Origin: Mesorhizobium sp. YM1C-6-2
GTDB taxonomy: Bacteria > Pseudomonadota > Alphaproteobacteria > Rhizobiales > Rhizobiaceae
Direction of reading: 5' to 3'
DNA: 64,000 nucleotides
Assembly (NCBI RefSeq): GCF_003666685.1
Contig: NZ_RCIZ01000001.1
Coordinates: 434,001 to 498,000, forward strand
Below are positions 61,549-64,000 of the stretch, in pieces (within the stretch, counting starts at the first letter, position 1; each line of letters begins with the position of its first letter). The notes beneath the pieces were generated by a model. It searched no databases and was not told the DNA's origin. It saw only the letters and a list, made by a program, of their open reading frames with translations. A program made the translations under genes and the position numbers.

Positions 61549-61696
61549 CGTGTCCTCCCAAGACCCGAGTTCTTTCTTGCCCGCTTAACCCGCCAGAGCC
61601 GGTTTCGTTCCGGACTGTGGCGAAGCGATGGCGGGCGCTTTGCAAGTGAGAGGGGGGCATGGCATTGATCAGCGGCGATAGCGGGAATGGAGCAGG

Positions 61697-62581
61697 GTGA
61701 CTGAAGCGCACAAGACCTATCTCGTCGGCCAGGCCGAGATTCCTGCACGGCGGCTGGAGCCGGCGCTTTACCTGGTAGCGACGCCGATCGGCAATCTCGG
61801 CGATATCACGCTGCGCGCGCTGGAGACGCTTGCCGCAGCGGATGTGCTCGCCTGCGAGGACACGCGGGTAACGCGCGTGCTCCTTGATCGCTATGGAATA
61901 AGGCAACGGCCGGTCGCCTATCACGAGCACAACGCCGCGGAGGCAGGACCGAAGCTGATCGCTGCGCTGCAGGGGGGGAAAAGCGTCGCGCTGGTGTCTG
62001 ATGCCGGTACGCCGCTGGTTTCCGATCCGGGATTCCGGCTGGTGGAGCAGGCGCAGGCGGCGGGAATCCGCGTGGTGCCGATCCCCGGACCGTCAGCCGT
62101 GCTGGCGGCGCTGACCGCGTCAGGGCTGCCGTCCGACGCTTTTTTGTTTGCCGGCTTCCTGCCGGCGAAGGAGGGGCAACGCAAGACGCGGCTGGCGGAG
62201 TTCGGAGCGGCGCCGGCTACGCTGATCTTTTTCGAGTCGCCCCGGCGCGTGGCTGAGACGCTGGCTGCCATGGCCGAGGTTTATGGCGACCGACGGGCGG
62301 CGATCGGGCGCGAGCTGACAAAAACCTTCGAGGAGATGCGGACCGGGACGCTGGCAACGCTGGCGGCGCATTATGCTGGGGCGCCGACGCCGAAGGGCGA
62401 GATCGTGATCTGCGTCGGCCCGCCGGAAGGGAAGGTGGATGCTCCGGAAGACGTCGATAGACTGCTCACCTCGCTGGCGGCGGAAATGCCGGCCTCGAAG
62501 GCGGCGGCCGAGGCCGCGCGCATGACCGGCCAGTCGAAACAGGTGCTTTACCGCCGGTTGCTGGAGCTAAAGGACGGCTGA
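61697..62581 (+). CDS. rsmI: 16S rRNA (cytidine(1402)-2'-O)-methyltransferase
   Basis: The 294-residue SAM-dependent enzyme starts at GTG 61697. It modifies C1402 in the ribosomal decoding centre. [54 protein letters not shown] and [20 protein letters not shown] are the tetrapyrrole-methylase-fold motifs of RsmI. The C-terminal helical domain contains [19 protein letters not shown]. The yraN gene starts at its stop. The pair rsmI-yraN is conserved in many proteobacteria, where gshB often follows, though not here. Confidence 0.95.
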   Translation: MTEAHKTYLVGQAEIPARRLEPALYLVATPIGNLGDITLRALETLAAADVLACEDTRVTRVLLDRYGIRQRPVAYHEHNAAEAGPKLIAALQGGKSVALVSDAGTPLVSDPGFRLVEQAQAAGIRVVPIPGPSAVLAALTASGLPSDAFLFAGFLPAKEGQRKTRLAEFGAAPATLIFFESPRRVAETLAAMAEVYGDRRAAIGRELTKTFEEMRTGTLATLAAHYAGAPTPKGEIVICVGPPEGKVDAPEDVDRLLTSLAAEMPASKAAAEAARMTGQSKQVLYRRLLELKDG

Positions 62582-62582
62582 G

Positions 62583-62981
62583 TTGGGGGCTGGACGGGGA
62601 CCGAACGCCGATGCCGCGCTGAAATTGCGCCGCAAGGCCTATCGACGCGGCCATTCGAGCGAATGGCTGGCGGCGGCAGCGCTGGTGCTGAAGGGCTTCC
62701 GCATCGTCGCTCGGCGCTATCGGACCAAGCTCGGCGAGATCGACTTGATCGCCAGGCGGGGCAATCTCGTATTGATCGTCGAGGTCAAGGCGCGGAAGAG
62801 CCTCATGGAGGCGATGGAGGCGATCGCCTATGAGTCGGAGCGGCGGATAGAAGGCGCTGCGGACCTATGGCTTTCGCGCCAGCGTGATCATGCGAAGATT
62901 TCCATGCGCTTCGATATGGTGGCGGTGTTGCCCTGGCGCTGGCCGGTGCATGTTGAAAACATCTTTCACGGCCGCAACTAG
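62583..62981 (+). CDS. yraN: UPF0102/YraN family nuclease-like protein
   Basis: The 132-residue protein starts at TTG 62583, just after rsm[52 protein letters not shown] shows the E..D..E-x-K arrangement of the restriction-endonuclease-like fold (GEIDLIA and VEVKA). Members are thought to act on Holliday-junction-type structures, but this is not well established. Length is standard. Co-transcription with rsmI is clear. Confidence 0.92.
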   Translation: MGAGRGPNADAALKLRRKAYRRGHSSEWLAAAALVLKGFRIVARRYRTKLGEIDLIARRGNLVLIVEVKARKSLMEAMEAIAYESERRIEGAADLWLSRQRDHAKISMRFDMVAVLPWRWPVHVENIFHGRN

Positions 62982-63087
62982 GCTTTGGGGAAAGTGGTCC
63001 TGAAATGAGGGCGCTCCGTGGGCTTGAAACACGGCCCGCAGCCAGCTATCGCAGCCCGCCGCGAAAAATGCGGTACGGAGACCGAAG

Positions 63088-63321
63088 ATGACGACTTTTC
63101 CAGACCGATTGAGCAACGATGAGCGCAGCCCTTTCTACAACGCGGAATTGCTGGAGCGCGGCGTCGGCATCAAGTTCAACGGCAAGGAGCGCACGGACGT
63201 CAGCGAATACTGCGTCAGTGAAGGTTGGATCCGCGTGCCAGCGGGCAATTCCAAGGACCGTTTCGGGCAGCCCATGACCATCAAGCTGAAGGGCAAGGTC
63301 GAGCCGTTCTTGCCGGAATGA
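63088..63321 (+). CDS. DUF3297 family protein
   Basis: The 77-residue protein reads MTTFPDRLSNDERSPFYNAE at the start and contains LLERGVGIKFNGKERTDVSEYC and VEPFLPE at the end, the family pattern of DUF3297. These proteins are short, lack membrane segments and have no known function. ACCGAAG lies just before the ATG at 63088 and no strong Shine-Dalgarno is seen. It is convergent with the P450 gene (stops 16 bases apart). Confidence 0.88.
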   Translation: MTTFPDRLSNDERSPFYNAELLERGVGIKFNGKERTDVSEYCVSEGWIRVPAGNSKDRFGQPMTIKLKGKVEPFLPE

Positions 63322-63337
63322 GCTTCGGAGAGAGGCG

Positions 63338-64000
63338 TTAGCGCCTTGTCACCCGCATTGGCAGCCCGCCCTGCGGCTGGGTGGTGAGCTTTTGCACCGG
63401 CCAGGGTTTCGTCTCCGGCGTCGTCTCGAAGCGGAAGCGTGACAAAAGCACGGCGAGCGCAATGATCGCTTCCTGCATGGCGAAGCTGGCTCCGATGCAG
63501 ACGCGCGGGCCGGCGCCGAAGGGCAGATATTGATAGCGGTCAATCTTTGCACGGTTCTCCGGATGGAAGCGCGACGGCATGAAGGCGTCGGGCTTCTCCC
63601 AATGCTTGCGGTGGCGATGGATCGTCCAGGGCATCATCAGCACGGCGGCCTTGGGCGGTATGTAGAGATCGCGCCAGGTCTCCGGCTCGATCGGCTCGCG
63701 ATTGATCGAGGGGGCGGGGGGATAAAGTCGAAGCGCCTCTTCGAAGGCGGCGCGGGTGAGCGGCATTGCGTCGAGCCATCTTGTCGGGTCGGGCTCGCGT
63801 GAAAGCACCGCGTCGATTTCCTTCTCGATAGGCTCCCGCTCCCAGGGCGCCTCGGCAAGGCAGTAGATCGCCCAGCCGAGCGCGCGGGCGGTGGTCTCGT
63901 GGCCGGCACCGATGAAGGTGATTATATTGTCCTCGATTTCGCCGCGCGTGAGGCCGTCCGGCCCCTCAGCCTCGAGCAGCAGGGTGAGAAAATCCTCCGG
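63338..64000 (-). CDS. Cytochrome P450, C-terminal part (cut by window edge)
   Basis: The minus-strand frame is open from its stop at 63338 to the right edge, 220 residues. From the edge inward, the I-helix oxygen-binding motif GAGHETT, the K-helix E-x-x-R (EEALR), the PxRF-type segment (MPSRFHPEN) and the heme loop F-G-A-G-P-R-V-C-I-G with the axial Cys are all present. The E/R pair and Cys make it a functional P450. The N-terminal part lies outside, so the subfamily and any partner are unknown; the substrate is unknown. Confidence 0.92.
   Translation of the reverse strand, partial: PEDFLTLLLEAEGPDGLTRGEIEDNIITFIGAGHETTARALGWAIYCLAEAPWEREPIEKEIDAVLSREPDPTRWLDAMPLTRAAFEEALRLYPPAPSINREPIEPETWRDLYIPPKAAVLMMPWTIHRHRKHWEKPDAFMPSRFHPENRAKIDRYQYLPFGAGPRVCIGASFAMQEAIIALAVLLSRFRFETTPETKPWPVQKLTTQPQGGLPMRVTRR

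Noticed and set aside
1-64000. CRISPR array, tRNA genes, complete insertion sequences or prophage
   Set aside because: No regularly spaced direct repeats, no tRNA T-loop signature of the GGTTCGAATCC type noticed, and no transposase, integrase or phage structural gene among the readable frames.

Overview
This 64 kb window is GC-rich chromosomal DNA from an alphaproteobacterium. It is most likely a member of the Hyphomicrobiales (Rhizobiales), close to Mesorhizobium and other Phyllobacteriaceae. The evidence is the gene order ffs-dnaX-ybaB-recR and hrcA/rph-rdgB-hemW, protein families typical of rhizobia (DUF6481, DUF6356, DUF3297, DUF817), very GC-rich third codon positions, and short intergenic palindromes of the kind common in these genomes. 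The assignment comes from reading the proteins; no database was searched.

Layout. 1-4.1 kb: NudC and HIT proteins, the 4.5S SRP RNA, then the replication and repair block dnaX, ybaB, recR. 4.1-10.8 kb: an orphan Imm53-type immunity gene, a MltB-like lytic transglycosylase, a luciferase-like monooxygenase, an AI-2E/PerM permease, two small basic proteins, a LysE exporter and cysteine synthase. 10.8-17.2 kb: accessory genes including DUF1254, two AraC regulators, a PAP2 phosphatase and a Tat-exported sulfatase. 17.2-25.1 kb: a long minus-strand run. Read in transcription order it is a PatA/PatG-like subtilase, three small cysteine-rich peptides, rpe, a FAD oxidoreductase, a family-2 glycosyltransferase, a 2OG-Fe(II) oxygenase and a thioredoxin-like protein. 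25.3-30.8 kb: lepA followed by a disturbed zone with a DUF559 gene between inverted palindromes, a second degenerate copy of the lepA 3' end, an AT-richer gene with a deoxyribosyltransferase/TIR-like domain, and about 1.2 kb of repeats and palindromes without a gene. 30.8-45.5 kb: hydantoinase, adenosine kinase, dUTPase, Lrp and ArsR regulators, prfC, a nucleotide cyclase and a diguanylate cyclase side by side, and a LOG protein. 45.6-54.9 kb: lysine/DAP synthesis (dapD, dapE), truA, and the def-fmt-GNAT unit followed by rmuC. 55-64 kb: an Hsp70-like gene, hrcA, rph, rdgB, hemW, rsmI, yraN, DUF3297, and a cytochrome P450 cut by the right edge.

The most interesting locus is 22.3-25.1 kb. A single-chain subtilase with the catalytic Asp/His/Ser, a duplicated Cys-Gly linker and a C-terminal domain resembling that of PatG (the cyanobactin maturation protease) is followed immediately by three small genes. 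These encode 58, 71 and 82 residue peptides with cysteine-rich C-terminal halves and strong ribosome binding sites. Two of them lie below or near usual gene-calling length limits. No YcaO cyclase, radical SAM enzyme or dedicated exporter is visible in the window, so this looks like a PatG-like protease with its own peptide substrates rather than a classical cyanobactin cluster.

The second notable structure is the duplicated lepA tail. About 120 bp of lepA's 3' end occur twice, flanking a DUF559 nuclease-like gene that sits between inverted copies of a palindromic repeat.
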